64,000 nucleotides of DNA from the NCBI RefSeq assembly GCF_020733635.1, contig NZ_JAJFZL010000001.1, positions 4,712,001 through 4,776,000 on the forward strand, given 5' to 3'. The notes beneath the pieces are model-generated. The model was not told the origin of the DNA and did no database searches. It worked only from the letters and a program-made list of their open reading frames with translations. The position numbers and the translations under genes were made by a program. Shown one piece after another: positions 48,152 through 56,976 of the stretch. Every line of letters starts with the position of its first letter. Position 1 is the stretch's first letter. The DNA comes from Nocardia spumae (lineage in GTDB: Bacteria; Actinomycetota; Actinomycetes; Mycobacteriales; Mycobacteriaceae).

Positions 48152-48745
48152 ATGAGGCATCGGCGGTTCACGGGCGTCATCGATCTCGATATCCGGGATC
48201 AGGTCCCCGGGTGGGACGCGTTCCTGGGCGGGAAGCCCCTGGGCGCACCGAACTCGCTGGTCGTGCGGTCCGACGAGATCGGCTGTGCGGCGTGGTCTCC
48301 GTACGGCGGGCGCATCGAGATGCCCTCCATGGACCGACTGGCCGAGAGGGGCCGACCTACCGTATGCGCCATCCCGCGGCGCTGTGCTCACCCACCCGTT
48401 CCACCTTTCCGACGGGCGCAATCATCATCTCAACGGTTTCGCCTCGATATCCGAGACCGCGGCCGGATTCCCGGGTTACGGTTTCCCGCCCCGCCCCGCG
48501 GAGGCCTCGATTGCCGAGATATTGCGCAAGGCTGGTTGGGGAACCTATTGGGCGGGAGAGAATCCCACCATCCCGGTCGATGAATGGACCGCCCGATTAT
48601 CGCGGGACAGGCGGCCGCCGGGACAGGGATTCGATCGCTTCTACGGTTTCGTCGGCGATGAGACCGATCAGCGGTATCCGGATCGGCCGAGGACAACCAT
48701 TTCATTTCATCGAACAGCCGTATCAGCTAACTCGGCATCGAAAAG
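48152..48745 (+). pseudogene. Arylsulfatase remnant, frameshifted and truncated
   Basis: Homology to an AtsA/AtsD-type arylsulfatase runs through three frames. Frame of 48152: FTGVIDLDIRDQVPGWDAFL, then PNSLVVRSDEIGCAAWSPYGGRIEMPSMDRLAERG to about 48356. Next frame: ALCSPTR at 48379-48399, the formylglycine site, Cys codon at 48385. Third frame: DGRNHHLNGFASISE, ETAAGFPGYG, KAGWGTYWAGEN and GQGFDRFYGFVGDETDQRYPD from about 48410 to 48690; then HFIEQPYQLT in the previous frame again. At least three frame changes, and the rest of the roughly 750-residue enzyme is missing before ilvE. Divergent from the FGE gene. Confidence 0.85.
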
Positions 48746-48797
48746 CACTACGAGGTGGCGCGGTCTCGCGACAGACGAGACTCATCGCGAACAGACG

Positions 48798-48828
48798 ACG
48801 GTGCCCCGGGCCGACCCCGGGGCACCGT
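48798..48828 (-). terminator. Hairpin terminator of ilvE
   Basis: ACGGTGCCCCGG (48798-48809) pairs perfectly with CCGGGGCACCGT (48817-48828), 13 bp beyond the ilvE stop. Confidence 0.8.
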
Positions 48829-48840
48829 GGACAGCCGATA

Positions 48841-49941
48841 TCAAGCCAGGGTGCGCAGCCAGCCGTGGGTGTCGGCGAAGGTGCCGCGCTGAATTCCGGT
48901 GAGGGTGTCGCGCAGGGCCATGGTGACCTCGCCCGGCTCGCCACCACCGATCTCGAATTCCCCCTCGGCCGACTGCACCCAGCCCACGGGCGTGATGACC
49001 GCCGCGGTGCCGCAGGCGAAAACCTCGGTGATCTCACCGGATTCGGCGCCCTTACGCCATTCTTCGACCGACACCTTGCGCTCGGAGACCGGATATCCGG
49101 AGTCCGCCGCCAGGGTCAGCAGGCTGTCGCGGGTGATACCCGGCAGCAGCGATCCGGACAGTTCCGGGGTGACCAGGCGGGCCTCCGATCCGGAGCCGTA
49201 GACGAAGAACAGGTTGTTGGTGCCCATCTCCTCGACATATTTGCGCTCACACGCGTCCAGCCACACCACCTGGTCGCACCCCTGCTCGGTGGCCTGCTGC
49301 TGCGCCAGCAACGACGAGGCGTAGTTACCGGCGACCTTGGCCTCACCGGTACCGCCGGGCGCGGCGCGCACGTATTCGGTCGACAGCCACACCCGCACCG
49401 GCTTCACCCCACGCGGAAAGTACGCTCCCGCAGGCGAGCCCAGCAGCAGATACTTGTAGGCCGCCGCCGGCTTCACGCCGAGACCGGCCTCGGTGGCGAA
49501 CATGAACGGCCGCAGGTACAGCGACTCCTCACCCCCGGCCGCGGGCACCCAGTCCGCGTCCACCTCGAGCAGCTGTCGAACCGATTCGACGAACAGTTCC
49601 TCCGGCAGCTCGGCCATCGCGAGCCGGCGAGCCGAGCGCTGGAACCGCGCCGCGTTGGCATCGATGCGGAAGGTGGCGATACTGCCGTCGGCCTGCCGGT
49701 ATGCCTTGAGTCCCTCGAAGATGGCCTGACCGTAGTGGAACACCATCGTGGCCGGATCCATGCTCAGTGGCCCGTAGGGCTCGACCCGCGCGTTGGTCCA
49801 CTGCCCGTCGACGTAATCGATCGACACCATGTGGTCGGTGAAGTACCGGCCGAAGCCGGGGGCCGTCAGAATCTCCGTGCGCCGATCCGCCGATATCGGG
49901 GCGGGATGCGGGGTACGGGTGAACTGTGCGGCGACTGTCAT
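48841..49941 (-). CDS. ilvE: Branched-chain amino acid aminotransferase
   Basis: A 366-residue PLP enzyme of fold type IV that interconverts branched-chain amino acids and 2-oxo acids with glutamate. [15 protein letters not shown] (about 67-81), the PLP lysine in [15 protein letters not shown] (about residue 203), [12 protein letters not shown] and TRDSLLTLA are diagnostic. In mycobacteria ilvE is next to gcvT, as here. It is preceded by a 263-bp gap to gcvT. Confidence 0.97.
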   Translation of the reverse strand: MTVAAQFTRTPHPAPISADRRTEILTAPGFGRYFTDHMVSIDYVDGQWTNARVEPYGPLSMDPATMVFHYGQAIFEGLKAYRQADGSIATFRIDANAARFQRSARRLAMAELPEELFVESVRQLLEVDADWVPAAGGEESLYLRPFMFATEAGLGVKPAAAYKYLLLGSPAGAYFPRGVKPVRVWLSTEYVRAAPGGTGEAKVAGNYASSLLAQQQATEQGCDQVVWLDACERKYVEEMGTNNLFFVYGSGSEARLVTPELSGSLLPGITRDSLLTLAADSGYPVSERKVSVEEWRKGAESGEITEVFACGTAAVITPVGWVQSAEGEFEIGGGEPGEVTMALRDTLTGIQRGTFADTHGWLRTLA

Positions 49942-50204
49942 GATCTCGATAGTAGATCCGTGCTCGCGGGCCGCGATGCCCGGACCTGCGTCGTGGCCTC
50001 GATCGGAGGTCCGCCGCGGCCTGCAACAGCCGGTCCGGCCGCGATGCTCGAGCGGTTCGATCAGGCTCCGGGCCGACGGCGCGGCGTCGAACGCCAGGGC
50101 GTCCAGCGCCCGGCCCGGGACGCCACGCCGCCGTACTGCGAGGCTGCCCCTGCGTCGGGGTCGGCCCCGGGGGACCGATCCATCGGCCCGGGGCGCGGGG
50201 CCGC

Positions 50205-51302
50205 TCAGGAGGTGTGCGGGGTGACGAAGGGCGGGCGCACGACCTCGGCGCGCAGCCGGCGACCGCGCACATCGACCTCGACCTCGTCACCCGGCTCCAG
50301 TCCGGTGTCGGTGTTCAGCAACGCCAGCGCGATTCCCACCTTGAGACTCGGCGAGAAGGTTCCCGACGTGGTCTCGCCGACGGCCTGCTCACCCCGCAAT
50401 ACCGTCTGCCCCTGTCGCAGCACGCCTCGGTCGAGTGCCTTCAGCCCCAGCAGGATTCGCCGCGGACCCTCCGACTTCTCCCGTACCAGTGCCTGTTTGC
50501 CCCAGAAGTCGGGCTTCTTCCAGCCGACCGCCCAGCCCGCGCGGGCCTGCACCGGCGAGATCTCCGGTGACAGTTCGTGTCCGTGCAGCGGATAACCCAT
50601 TTCGGTGCGCAGGGTGTCACGGGCGCCCAGTCCGGCGGGCTGTCCCCCGGCGGCCCGCACCTCGCCCAGCAGGGCGCGGAACACCGCTTCGGCGTCGTCC
50701 CAGCGCGGCAGCAGTTCGTAACCGTGTTCACCGGTGTATCCGGTCCGGCATACGCGCACCGCACGGCCCTCCCATTCGGCGTCGGCGAACGCCATGTACT
50801 CCATATCGGTCGGGAGTCCGAGTGCGGCAAGGACTTCGGCCGATTTCGGCCCCTGCACCGCGAGGACGGCGTAGTCGCGATGCTGATCGGTGATCGTGAT
50901 CCCCGCCGGCGCCGCTGCGCGCAGCTCGGCCACCACGCTCGCGGTGTTGGCCGCGTTCGGCACCAGGAAGACCTCGTCGTCGGCGACGTAGTAGGCGATC
51001 AGATCGTCGATCACCCCGCCCTGCTCGGTGCAGCACAGCGTGTATTGGGCCTTGCCGGGACCGACACGTCCGAGATCGTTGGTCAGTGCCGAGTTGACGA
51101 ATTCGGCGGCCCCGGCCCCGCGCACGGTCGCCTTACCGAGATGGCTGACATCGAAGACGCCGACGGCGGTCCGCACCGCGGTGTGCTCGGCGACGGTGCC
51201 GCCGTACTGCACCGGCATCTCCCAGCCCCCGAACGGGGCGAAGGTCGCGCCCAGCTCGGCATGGACGGCGTGGATGGGGCCCTGCTGCAGCGTCTCGGTC
51301 AC
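50205..51302 (-). CDS. gcvT: Glycine cleavage system aminomethyltransferase (T protein)
   Basis: A 365-residue folate enzyme that takes the aminomethyl group from lipoylated H protein to give methylene-tetrahydrofolate and ammonia. [15 protein letters not shown] (about 21-35), [14 protein letters not shown], the folate aspartate region around [22 protein letters not shown] and [17 protein letters not shown] are conserved. Starts with GTG at 51302. No gcvH or gcvP nearby. Confidence 0.96.
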   Translation of the reverse strand: MTETLQQGPIHAVHAELGATFAPFGGWEMPVQYGGTVAEHTAVRTAVGVFDVSHLGKATVRGAGAAEFVNSALTNDLGRVGPGKAQYTLCCTEQGGVIDDLIAYYVADDEVFLVPNAANTASVVAELRAAAPAGITITDQHRDYAVLAVQGPKSAEVLAALGLPTDMEYMAFADAEWEGRAVRVCRTGYTGEHGYELLPRWDDAEAVFRALLGEVRAAGGQPAGLGARDTLRTEMGYPLHGHELSPEISPVQARAGWAVGWKKPDFWGKQALVREKSEGPRRILLGLKALDRGVLRQGQTVLRGEQAVGETTSGTFSPSLKVGIALALLNTDTGLEPGDEVEVDVRGRRLRAEVVRPPFVTPHTS

Positions 51303-51421
51303 CCGGCGAGCTTATCGAGCCCGATCGCCGTGTAGTTCGCCCCGCCCGCGCCGTGTCGGCTGGAGCGACGCTCGCCCCGCGGCGGGATATTCCGGATCGG
51401 CCCGGGCCGGTGCGGGCTCGC

Positions 51422-51808
51422 CTATCCGTGTCGCAGCAGGTCGGGCTCCACCTCCTCCGACGCCGCGAGCAGTTCGTCGCCGTGCTCGTCGATCCAGTCC
51501 CCCAGCGCTCGCATCGGCCCCTCGACCAGGCTGAGCCCGAGCGGAGTCAGGGCGTAGTCGACCCGGGGCGGCGCCTGCGCGTAGCGACGGCGTTCGATCA
51601 GGCCGTGACCGTGCAGCCTGCGCAACGATTCGGTGAGCGCCTTATCGCTGACTCCGCCGATCTCGGCTCGCAGTTCGGCCCGCCGCCGCGGCCCGCCGAG
51701 CAGGGCGACCAGGACGACCGGATCCCAGGTGTGCGCGAAAAGATCCGTCGCCGCGCGTAATCGGCAGTCGGCGACCAGTTCGCCGGCGTGCTCGTCGTAG
51801 CCGCTCAT
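51422..51808 (-). CDS. HxlR family transcriptional regulator
   Basis: A 128-residue winged-helix protein: [69 protein letters not shown] is the standard HxlR layout. Divergent from the F420-reductase-like gene across an 18-bp perfect palindrome, the probable operator. HxlR proteins often sense electrophiles or quinones. Confidence 0.92.
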   Translation of the reverse strand: MSGYDEHAGELVADCRLRAATDLFAHTWDPVVLVALLGGPRRRAELRAEIGGVSDKALTESLRRLHGHGLIERRRYAQAPPRVDYALTPLGLSLVEGPMRALGDWIDEHGDELLAASEEVEPDLLRHG

Positions 51809-51831
51809 CTGTCGATCATCGCGCGTCCGTC

Positions 51832-51849
51832 ACGCACCGTTCGGTGCGT
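51832..51849. promoter_or_regulatory. HxlR operator palindrome
   Basis: ACGCACCG-TT-CGGTGCGT, a perfect 8-bp inverted repeat with a 2-bp centre, 24 bp upstream of the hxlR start and 44-47 bp upstream of the reductase start. Its symmetry and position suggest control of both divergent genes. Confidence 0.7.
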
Positions 51850-51895
51850 ATCGGATTTTCTACCGTTGCCCGGAATCGAATCGAAGGAGTCAATG

Positions 51896-52540
51896 ATGCG
51901 AATCGCGATCCTGGGTACCGGCACGCTGGCGGCCGCACTGGGCGGCGGCTGGGCCCGCGGCGGACACGACCTGGTCGTAGCGGGCAGATCGGCGGACAAG
52001 GCTGCCGCGCTGGCCACCCGGCTGGGGTCCCGCGCACGGGCGGCAGCGCCGCGCGAGGCCGTGACCGGCGCGGACGCGATCCTGCTCGCGGTGACCCATA
52101 CCGGCGTCGCGGACATACTGGCGGCCGCCGGCGCGGGTTCGGGCGCCGTGACCGGCACGCCGCTGATCGATGCGACCAATGCCGTGGATCACGGCACCGG
52201 GGTCCTGCGGCTGCCTCCGGGCGGCTCGCACGCCGAGCGGGTCGCCGCGCTGGCGCCCGGCGCACACGTGGTCAAGGCCTTTCACCTGTTCCCGAGCGAA
52301 CAGTGGACCGCGCCCGCGACCACACCGGTGACGGTGACTCTGTGCGGCGACGATCCCACCGCCGTGCGGATCACCGAACGGCTCGTACGCGATCTCGGTG
52401 CCGACGCCGCGGTCCTCGGGGATCTGACGCGGGCACGCCAGCTCGAGGAGGCGGCGGGTTTCGTGATCTCGCTCGCGTTCACCGGAATCGACCCGCGCTC
52501 GGCGGTACCGTCGATGCCCGCCGTGGTCCCGGCCGGCTGA
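51896..52540 (+). CDS. NADPH-dependent F420 reductase-like protein
   Basis: A 214-residue Rossmann-fold protein: [32 protein letters not shown] carries GTGTLAAA in place of the usual GxGxxG, and [32 protein letters not shown] and HVVKAFHLF follow the NADP oxidoreductase coenzyme F420-dependent family. AAGGAG precedes two tandem ATGs (51893, 51896); the second has better spacing. Likely an NADP/F420 or unknown redox enzyme regulated by the HxlR protein. Confidence 0.87.
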   Translation: MRIAILGTGTLAAALGGGWARGGHDLVVAGRSADKAAALATRLGSRARAAAPREAVTGADAILLAVTHTGVADILAAAGAGSGAVTGTPLIDATNAVDHGTGVLRLPPGGSHAERVAALAPGAHVVKAFHLFPSEQWTAPATTPVTVTLCGDDPTAVRITERLVRDLGADAAVLGDLTRARQLEEAAGFVISLAFTGIDPRSAVPSMPAVVPAG

Positions 52541-52685
52541 CCCGGCAGGTCACAGCCGGCGAGACGAACCTCGCCGCATGCCGGTGCGGACTGTGAGAAC
52601 GGCGAAATCATCCCTCTACACAAGGCAACTCGGGAGCTACACAGGACTAACGGTTGCGCAATGTGACGTTGGTTCCATTTTTGTC

Positions 52686-53165
52686 ATGCGTATCTCGTCG
52701 TTGTTTTCGAAGTCGTCCTCGTCTCCCTCGTCCGAGCCCTCGCCCGAGCCCTCGCCCGAGCCCTCGTCCGAGCCCGAGCCCGAGCCCGAGCCGGCGGCCG
52801 CGTCCATCTACGAGCAGATCGGTGGTCACGAAGCTCTCGAAACCGTGGTCGAGGATTTCTACGTGCGGGTCCTGGCCGACGACGACCTCGCCGGTTTCTT
52901 CTCCGGCACCAACATGTCCAGATTGAAGGGGAAGCAGGTCGAGTTCTTCGCCGCCGCCCTCGGCGGCCCCGAACCGTATTCGGGCGCCCCGATGAAGCAG
53001 GTGCATCAGGGCCGCGGTATCACCATGCACCATTTCGACCTCGTCGCGGGACATCTGACCGATTCCCTGAAGGGCGCGGGCGTTCCGGAGGCGACGGTCG
53101 GCGAGATCATCGGCGCGATCGCGCCGCTGGCGCCCGAGATCGCCTCCGACACACCGGTTTCCTGA
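52686..53165 (+). CDS. glbN: Truncated hemoglobin, group I, with Ser/Pro/Glu-rich N-terminal extension
   Basis: A 159-residue protein. The globin core (from [23 protein letters not shown] at about residue 42) closely matches mycobacterial HbN, with Tyr B10 in [31 protein letters not shown], and proximal HisF8 in KQVHQGRGI. HbN proteins oxidise nitric oxide to nitrate. In place of the short basic pre-A segment of M. tuberculosis HbN, the first 39 residues are [23 protein letters not shown] low complexity, encoded by 12-bp and 6-bp tandem repeats. A terminator follows. Confidence 0.92.
   Translation: MRISSLFSKSSSSPSSEPSPEPSPEPSSEPEPEPEPAAASIYEQIGGHEALETVVEDFYVRVLADDDLAGFFSGTNMSRLKGKQVEFFAAALGGPEPYSGAPMKQVHQGRGITMHHFDLVAGHLTDSLKGAGVPEATVGEIIGAIAPLAPEIASDTPVS
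52734..52793 (+). repeat. Tandem GAGCCCTCGCCC / GAGCCC repeat in glbN
   Basis: Three copies of a 12-bp unit (GAGCCCTCGCCC, the third ending TCC) at 52734-52769, then four 6-bp units (GAGCCC, last GAGCCG) to 52793. It codes for EPSPEPSP... then EPEPEP. Length variation among strains by slippage is plausible. Confidence 0.85.
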
Positions 53166-53192
53166 ATCCGCCACGATCCCGAGAACGTATGC

Positions 53193-53221
53193 GTGCCCGG
53201 CCGGCTTCCCCGGCCGGGCAC
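53193..53221 (+). terminator. Hairpin terminator of glbN
   Basis: GTGCCCGGCCGG (53193-53204) pairs with CCGGCCGGGCAC (53210-53221) around CTTCC, 27 bp after the glbN stop. Confidence 0.8.
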
Positions 53222-53318
53222 TGCTCGGATCTCCCATCCTCCGGATCGGCCGGTGCACGGCCACGCGACGCCGCCGCCACGAGCTCGGCCGATTCCCTCA
53301 CACCGCGCGGCCGAGGTA

Positions 53319-53987
53319 TCACTCGCTCTTGCGCCGTCCGTATCGCAACCGCTGCGGCCAGGTCACCTGCTCCGGCAACATCCAGCCCCGCCACCGGGCC
53401 AGCAGGCACAGCCCGCCGCCGACCGCCGTCGCCGCGATCGATCCCGCCGTCACGTGACCCGAATACCAGATGATCACCAGCGTCGCACTGGCCAGCAGCG
53501 CACACGTGGCATACAGGGTGTTACCCCCGAAGATCGTCGGCACCCGCCCGACGGACAGATCCCGCACGACGCCGCCGCCGACCGCCGTCGCCGTTCCCAG
53601 CAGCACGGCCGGCAGCCAGCCCAGCCCGACCTCGAGGGTCTTCTGCGCACCGACCGCCGCCCAGCATCCCAGCGCGAGCGAATCCACCCAGGGGAACAGC
53701 CGATCCCACAACCTGCCCTCGAATCGGAAGGCGAAGGCGATCAATGCCCCGACCAGCGCGGTGAGCAGATAGGTGTAGTCGACCAGCGCCACCGGCGTCC
53801 CGCGCTGCAGCAGGGTGTCGCGAATGATTCCGCCCCCCAGTCCGGAGGCCGTGGCGAGCACCGCGAATCCGATCGGATCGAATCGGTAGGTCCGCGCCAC
53901 CGCGCCGCCGAGCATGGCGTTGGCGAACACTCCGGTCAGATCCAGGGCGCGCAACAACTCGGGAACGGTATCCGACACTCCCGCCAC
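53319..53987 (-). CDS. TRIC-type cation channel family (UPF0126) membrane protein
   Basis: A 222-residue protein with seven hydrophobic helices in two repeated halves, each with a glycine-rich kinked segment: ATASGLGGGIIRDTLLQRGTPVAL (about residues 46-69) and GTATAVGGGVVRDLSVGRVPTIF (about 130-152). This GGGxxRD duplication defines the prokaryotic TRIC family of potassium-permeable channels. Starts with GTG at 53987. Confidence 0.93.
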   Translation of the reverse strand: MAGVSDTVPELLRALDLTGVFANAMLGGAVARTYRFDPIGFAVLATASGLGGGIIRDTLLQRGTPVALVDYTYLLTALVGALIAFAFRFEGRLWDRLFPWVDSLALGCWAAVGAQKTLEVGLGWLPAVLLGTATAVGGGVVRDLSVGRVPTIFGGNTLYATCALLASATLVIIWYSGHVTAGSIAATAVGGGLCLLARWRGWMLPEQVTWPQRLRYGRRKSE

Positions 53988-54157
53988 GACATCGTTCCTT
54001 CCGCGTCGACCTCGCCCGCTATCGGCACGCTACCCGGCGCCCGGCGGATCGCCCGGCAACCAGCCGTGGGAACCTGCGTCCCGTGAATCCTTTTCGCGGC
54101 CCGCATCTCTTATAGATGTGCGGGCAATCGGGCCCGCATCGTTCGAAGGAGGTCGGA

Positions 54158-54247
54158 ATGGTTGTCGCAGTCGTCGCCGTGGTGGTCGTGGCCGGGTTGG
54201 GGTGTAGTTGCCTGATGATCCTGCGCCGGAGGCGTTCTCGTGGCTGA
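54158..54247 (+). CDS. 29-residue membrane peptide upstream of an ECF sigma factor
   Basis: ATG at 54158 follows a perfect AAGGAGG (54147-54153). The product starts MVVAVVAVVVVAGLG and continues CSCLMILRRRRSRG: one hydrophobic helix of about 22 residues with two Cys, then a basic stop-transfer tail. Its last codons overlap the GTG start of the sigma gene (GTGGCTGA, 54240-54247), so it is probably translated as a leader coupled to sigma synthesis. Too short for database-style recognition; function unknown. Confidence 0.65.
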   Translation: MVVAVVAVVVVAGLGCSCLMILRRRRSRG

Positions 54248-54788
54248 TCGCAGACGTTCGGCCTGGCCCGAGGAGCACCTCGTGCTGGCCGCGCGCGAGG
54301 GTGACCAGGCGGCGATCGCCGCCTTGGTCTCCGGCTCCTATCCCCACATCCAGCGTTTCGCCTCCTCACTGTGCGCGACCAGCCAGGATGCCGAGGACGC
54401 GGCGCAGGAGGCCATGATCGTGCTGTTCCGCAAGATCGGAACCCTGCGCGCGGCCGGCGCGCTGGCCTCGTGGATGTTCCGCATCGTGCGCAACGAATGC
54501 CTGCGCCGGCTGCAATCGGCCGGGCGGCGCGACCCCGTCGCCGAGGGCGTCATCGCCTCCGCGGAGGACGATGTGCTGGCACGCCTGGAGATCGATCGCA
54601 TCACCACCGCCATCGCCGCACTGCCCGATGATCAGCGGCGGGTCCTGATCATGCGCGATGTGCAGGGCCTGCCCGGCAGCGCCGTGGCGCGGGCGCTCGG
54701 ATTGAGTACGGCGGCGATGAAATCGCGGCTACATCGCGCACGGGCCGAGGTCCGAGCACATCTCGAGATACCGGATCGAGGAAGGTGA
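54240..54788 (+). CDS. ECF-type RNA polymerase sigma factor
   Basis: A 182-residue sigma factor with region 2 (LAAREGDQAAIAALVSGSYPHIQRFASSL, QDAEDAAQEAMIVLFRKIGTLR, ASWMFRIVRNECLRRL) and region 4 (AIAALPDDQRRVLIMRDVQGLPGSAVARALGLSTAAMKSRLHRARAEVR). No fused anti-sigma domain. GTG start, overlapping the small membrane peptide gene; its stop overlaps or abuts the next gene, also a small membrane protein, giving a three-gene operon in which the membrane proteins may control it. Confidence 0.93.
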   Translation: MADRRRSAWPEEHLVLAAREGDQAAIAALVSGSYPHIQRFASSLCATSQDAEDAAQEAMIVLFRKIGTLRAAGALASWMFRIVRNECLRRLQSAGRRDPVAEGVIASAEDDVLARLEIDRITTAIAALPDDQRRVLIMRDVQGLPGSAVARALGLSTAAMKSRLHRARAEVRAHLEIPDRGR

Positions 54789-54790
54789 GC

Positions 54791-55063
54791 ATGAAAGACA
54801 GTGCCACCGCGGAGAAGTCGTTCGCGAGTAGGTCGATACCCGTACATCTGACCCGGGGGGTGATCGGTTTCGGCCTGCTGGTCGCGTCGGTCGCGTTGAT
54901 TCCCGTTATCGGGCCGATCGCACTGCTCCTGCTGCCCGCGGGATTGGTCGCGCTGCGCGGTTGCCCCACCTGCTGGCTGATCGGACTGGCGCAGACCGTG
55001 TCTCGCGGGCGGATCGAACGAGAATGCGTGGATGGTCAGTGCCGGATCGCCGCTCGCCGCTGA
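54791..55063 (+). CDS. Small membrane protein with paired cysteines, after the sigma gene
   Basis: A 90-residue protein with a long hydrophobic region (GVIGFGLLVASVALIPVIGPIALLLLPAGLVAL, two helices) and cysteines in GCPTCWLIG and ECVDGQC. It resembles short DUF2892-like proteins only loosely. ATG at 54791, or a GTG at 54785 that overlaps the sigma stop as GTGA. Placed like an anti-sigma factor but lacking a recognisable zinc anti-sigma motif (HxxxCxxC), so that role is speculative. Confidence 0.75.
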   Translation: MKDSATAEKSFASRSIPVHLTRGVIGFGLLVASVALIPVIGPIALLLLPAGLVALRGCPTCWLIGLAQTVSRGRIERECVDGQCRIAARR

Positions 55064-55098
55064 CCTTGTGTAACCACTATATTGCCCGTTCGAAAAAT

Positions 55099-55110
55099 AT
55101 TCATTTGAAT
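55099..55110. promoter_or_regulatory. TTCA-N2-TGAA palindrome upstream of the NCS1 permease
   Basis: ATTCATTTGAAT is perfectly symmetric and sits just upstream of a plausible promoter, TTGTCA (55112-55117), 17-nt spacer, TACCTT (55135-55140). The same core occurs at 59191-59206 and 61288-61299 beside amide genes. Confidence 0.55.
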
Positions 55111-55227
55111 GTTGTCAAACGGAATCAGCTCTCCTACCTTGATTTTTGCTGCAGATCGGATGTCGTGAGACAGCGCGGTTGACGGAGGTCCGAAACGTCG
55201 CAGCGATCGTTGCAAGGAGATCTGACG

Positions 55228-56946
55228 ATGAACACCTCCCCGACACCGCCGACCTCCGGAGTCCCGCCGACGCGGTGGAATCGCTTCCAGCTCTGGGCCG
55301 CCAAGGACAATATCGAGGACTATTCGCTGCGCTACGCCCCGCGTACCTTCCGTCGTTGGACGCCGATGGCCTGCGGGGTCGCCGCGCTCGGCGGAATCGC
55401 CTATCTCGCCGACTATTCCATCGGCGCGTCCATCGCGGTCAGCCACGGCAGCGCCAGCGCGATCGTCGCGATCCTGGTGGCGGCGGCCACCATCTTCCTC
55501 ACCGGGATCCCGATCGCGTACTACGCCGCGAAATACAACGTGGATATGGATCTGCTGACCCGCGGCGCCGGCTTCGGTTACTTCGGCTCCACGCTCACCA
55601 GTCTCATCTACGCGAGCTTCTGTTTCATCTTCTTCGCTCTCGAGGGCGCGATCATGGCACAGGCGATGAAGCTGACCTTCCACATACCCCTGCCGATCGG
55701 CTACATCCTCGGCTCTGTACTCATCATTCCCCTTGTGCTCTACGGAATGTCGGCGCTGGCGAAGTTCCAGGTGTGGACCCAGCCGCTGTGGCTGGTGCTG
55801 TTCGTGGCGCCGATCGCGATGATCCTGATCGCCGACCCGCACGGCGCCGACGGGTTCCTGTCGTGGACCGGTGACGGCGGTAGTCAGCGGGTCGGCGCGA
55901 TCGCCGTGGGCGCGGGTGCGGGTGTGGCGCTGTCGCTGATCGCGCAGATCGGCGAGCAGGTCGACTATTTGCGGTTCATGCCGGAGAAGTCGGAGACGCC
56001 GCCGCTGAAATGGTGGTCGGCGGTATTGCTGGCCGGTCCCGGCTGGGTGATTCTCGGTGCGGCGAAACAGATCTCGGGCGCGTTCCTGGCCTTCTACGTG
56101 GTCGATCAGGTGGGCTTCACCCGGGCGACCGAACCGATCGAGCAGTTCCTGGGCGGTTACGGCGCGGTCCTGCACAATCACGGCGTCGCGCTGGGGGTCG
56201 CGACGGTGATGGTGCTGCTGTCGCAGGTGAAGATCAACGTCACCAACGCCTACTCCGGTTCGCTGTCGTGGTCGAACTTCTTCAGCCGGGCGCTGCACAT
56301 CCATCCGGGCCGGGTGGTGTGGCTCGCGCTGCACATCGCGATCGCGCTGACGCTGATGCTGTGCAATATGTTCTCGCTGCTCAACACGATCCTCGGCTTC
56401 TACTCCAACGTCGCCATCGCCTGGATCGGTGCGATCGTCGCGGATCTGGTGATCAACAAGGCGCTGCTGAAGGTCAGCCCGCCGTATGTGGAATTCAAAC
56501 GGGCGTATCTGTATCCGATCAATCCGGTGGGGTTCGTCTCGATGCTGGTGGCCTCGGCGGTCTCGATCGCCGCGTTCTTCGGCGCGTTCGGCGACTTCTG
56601 CCAGGCCTGGTCGCCGTATCTCGCGCTCGCGATCGCGATGGTGCTGGCCCCGATCATCGCGGTCGCCACGAAGGGCAAATACTATCTGGCGCGCAGGAAT
56701 CCACTGCGCGAGGAGATCGAGCGCGAACCGCTGTGGGCCGGGCAGACCCTGCTCGACATCGTCGACGGCAAACGCTACGAACTTCCGGATATGGTGCACG
56801 ACTGCCCCTTCCACGGCGGCACGGTGTCCTCGCTGACCTGCACGCTCACCAAGGGTTGTCATGAGCAGTGCCAGTCGGCCACACACCGGGATCCGGTGAC
56901 CACATCCGCCGATCTCGGCTTGCGCCAGTCGTCACCGGCCGGGTAA
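55228..56946 (+). CDS. NCS1-family cytosine/purine-type permease with Cys-rich tail
   Basis: A 572-residue transporter of about twelve helices. The N-terminal WNRFQLWAAKDNIEDYSLRYAPRTFRRW and the QIGEQVDYLRFMP segment mark the NCS1 (cytosine, purine, allantoin-like) superfamily. AAGGAGA precedes the ATG at 55228. The hydrophilic C-terminus is unusual: CPFHGGTVSSLTCTLTKGCHEQC (about residues 531-553) with four Cys and two His, a potential metal site. The gene's promoter carries the palindrome shared with the amide locus, suggesting import of a nitrogen compound such as an amide, urea derivative or nucleobase. Confidence 0.88.
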   Translation: MNTSPTPPTSGVPPTRWNRFQLWAAKDNIEDYSLRYAPRTFRRWTPMACGVAALGGIAYLADYSIGASIAVSHGSASAIVAILVAAATIFLTGIPIAYYAAKYNVDMDLLTRGAGFGYFGSTLTSLIYASFCFIFFALEGAIMAQAMKLTFHIPLPIGYILGSVLIIPLVLYGMSALAKFQVWTQPLWLVLFVAPIAMILIADPHGADGFLSWTGDGGSQRVGAIAVGAGAGVALSLIAQIGEQVDYLRFMPEKSETPPLKWWSAVLLAGPGWVILGAAKQISGAFLAFYVVDQVGFTRATEPIEQFLGGYGAVLHNHGVALGVATVMVLLSQVKINVTNAYSGSLSWSNFFSRALHIHPGRVVWLALHIAIALTLMLCNMFSLLNTILGFYSNVAIAWIGAIVADLVINKALLKVSPPYVEFKRAYLYPINPVGFVSMLVASAVSIAAFFGAFGDFCQAWSPYLALAIAMVLAPIIAVATKGKYYLARRNPLREEIEREPLWAGQTLLDIVDGKRYELPDMVHDCPFHGGTVSSLTCTLTKGCHEQCQSATHRDPVTTSADLGLRQSSPAG

Positions 56947-56976
56947 TTCGCAGGGCGGCACGCGCACCCGGCCACC

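Noticed and set aside
49942..50204. Possible small gene between ilvE and gcvT
   Set aside because: Frames here are Arg/Pro/Ala-rich, lack a ribosome site and any motif. Treated as non-coding.
48211..50595. A 794-codon + strand frame through the sulfatase remnant, ilvE and part of gcvT
   Set aside because: Only its first 70 codons and a short later stretch show sulfatase homology; the rest is antisense to ilvE and gcvT. It is counted as part of the pseudogene only.
54068..54116. Autoregulatory ECF promoter (GGGAACC) or a TATAGA -10 box before the sigma operon
   Set aside because: A GGGAACC is present, but no matching -10 at the right distance; the TATAGA lacks a matching -35. Not supported enough to list.
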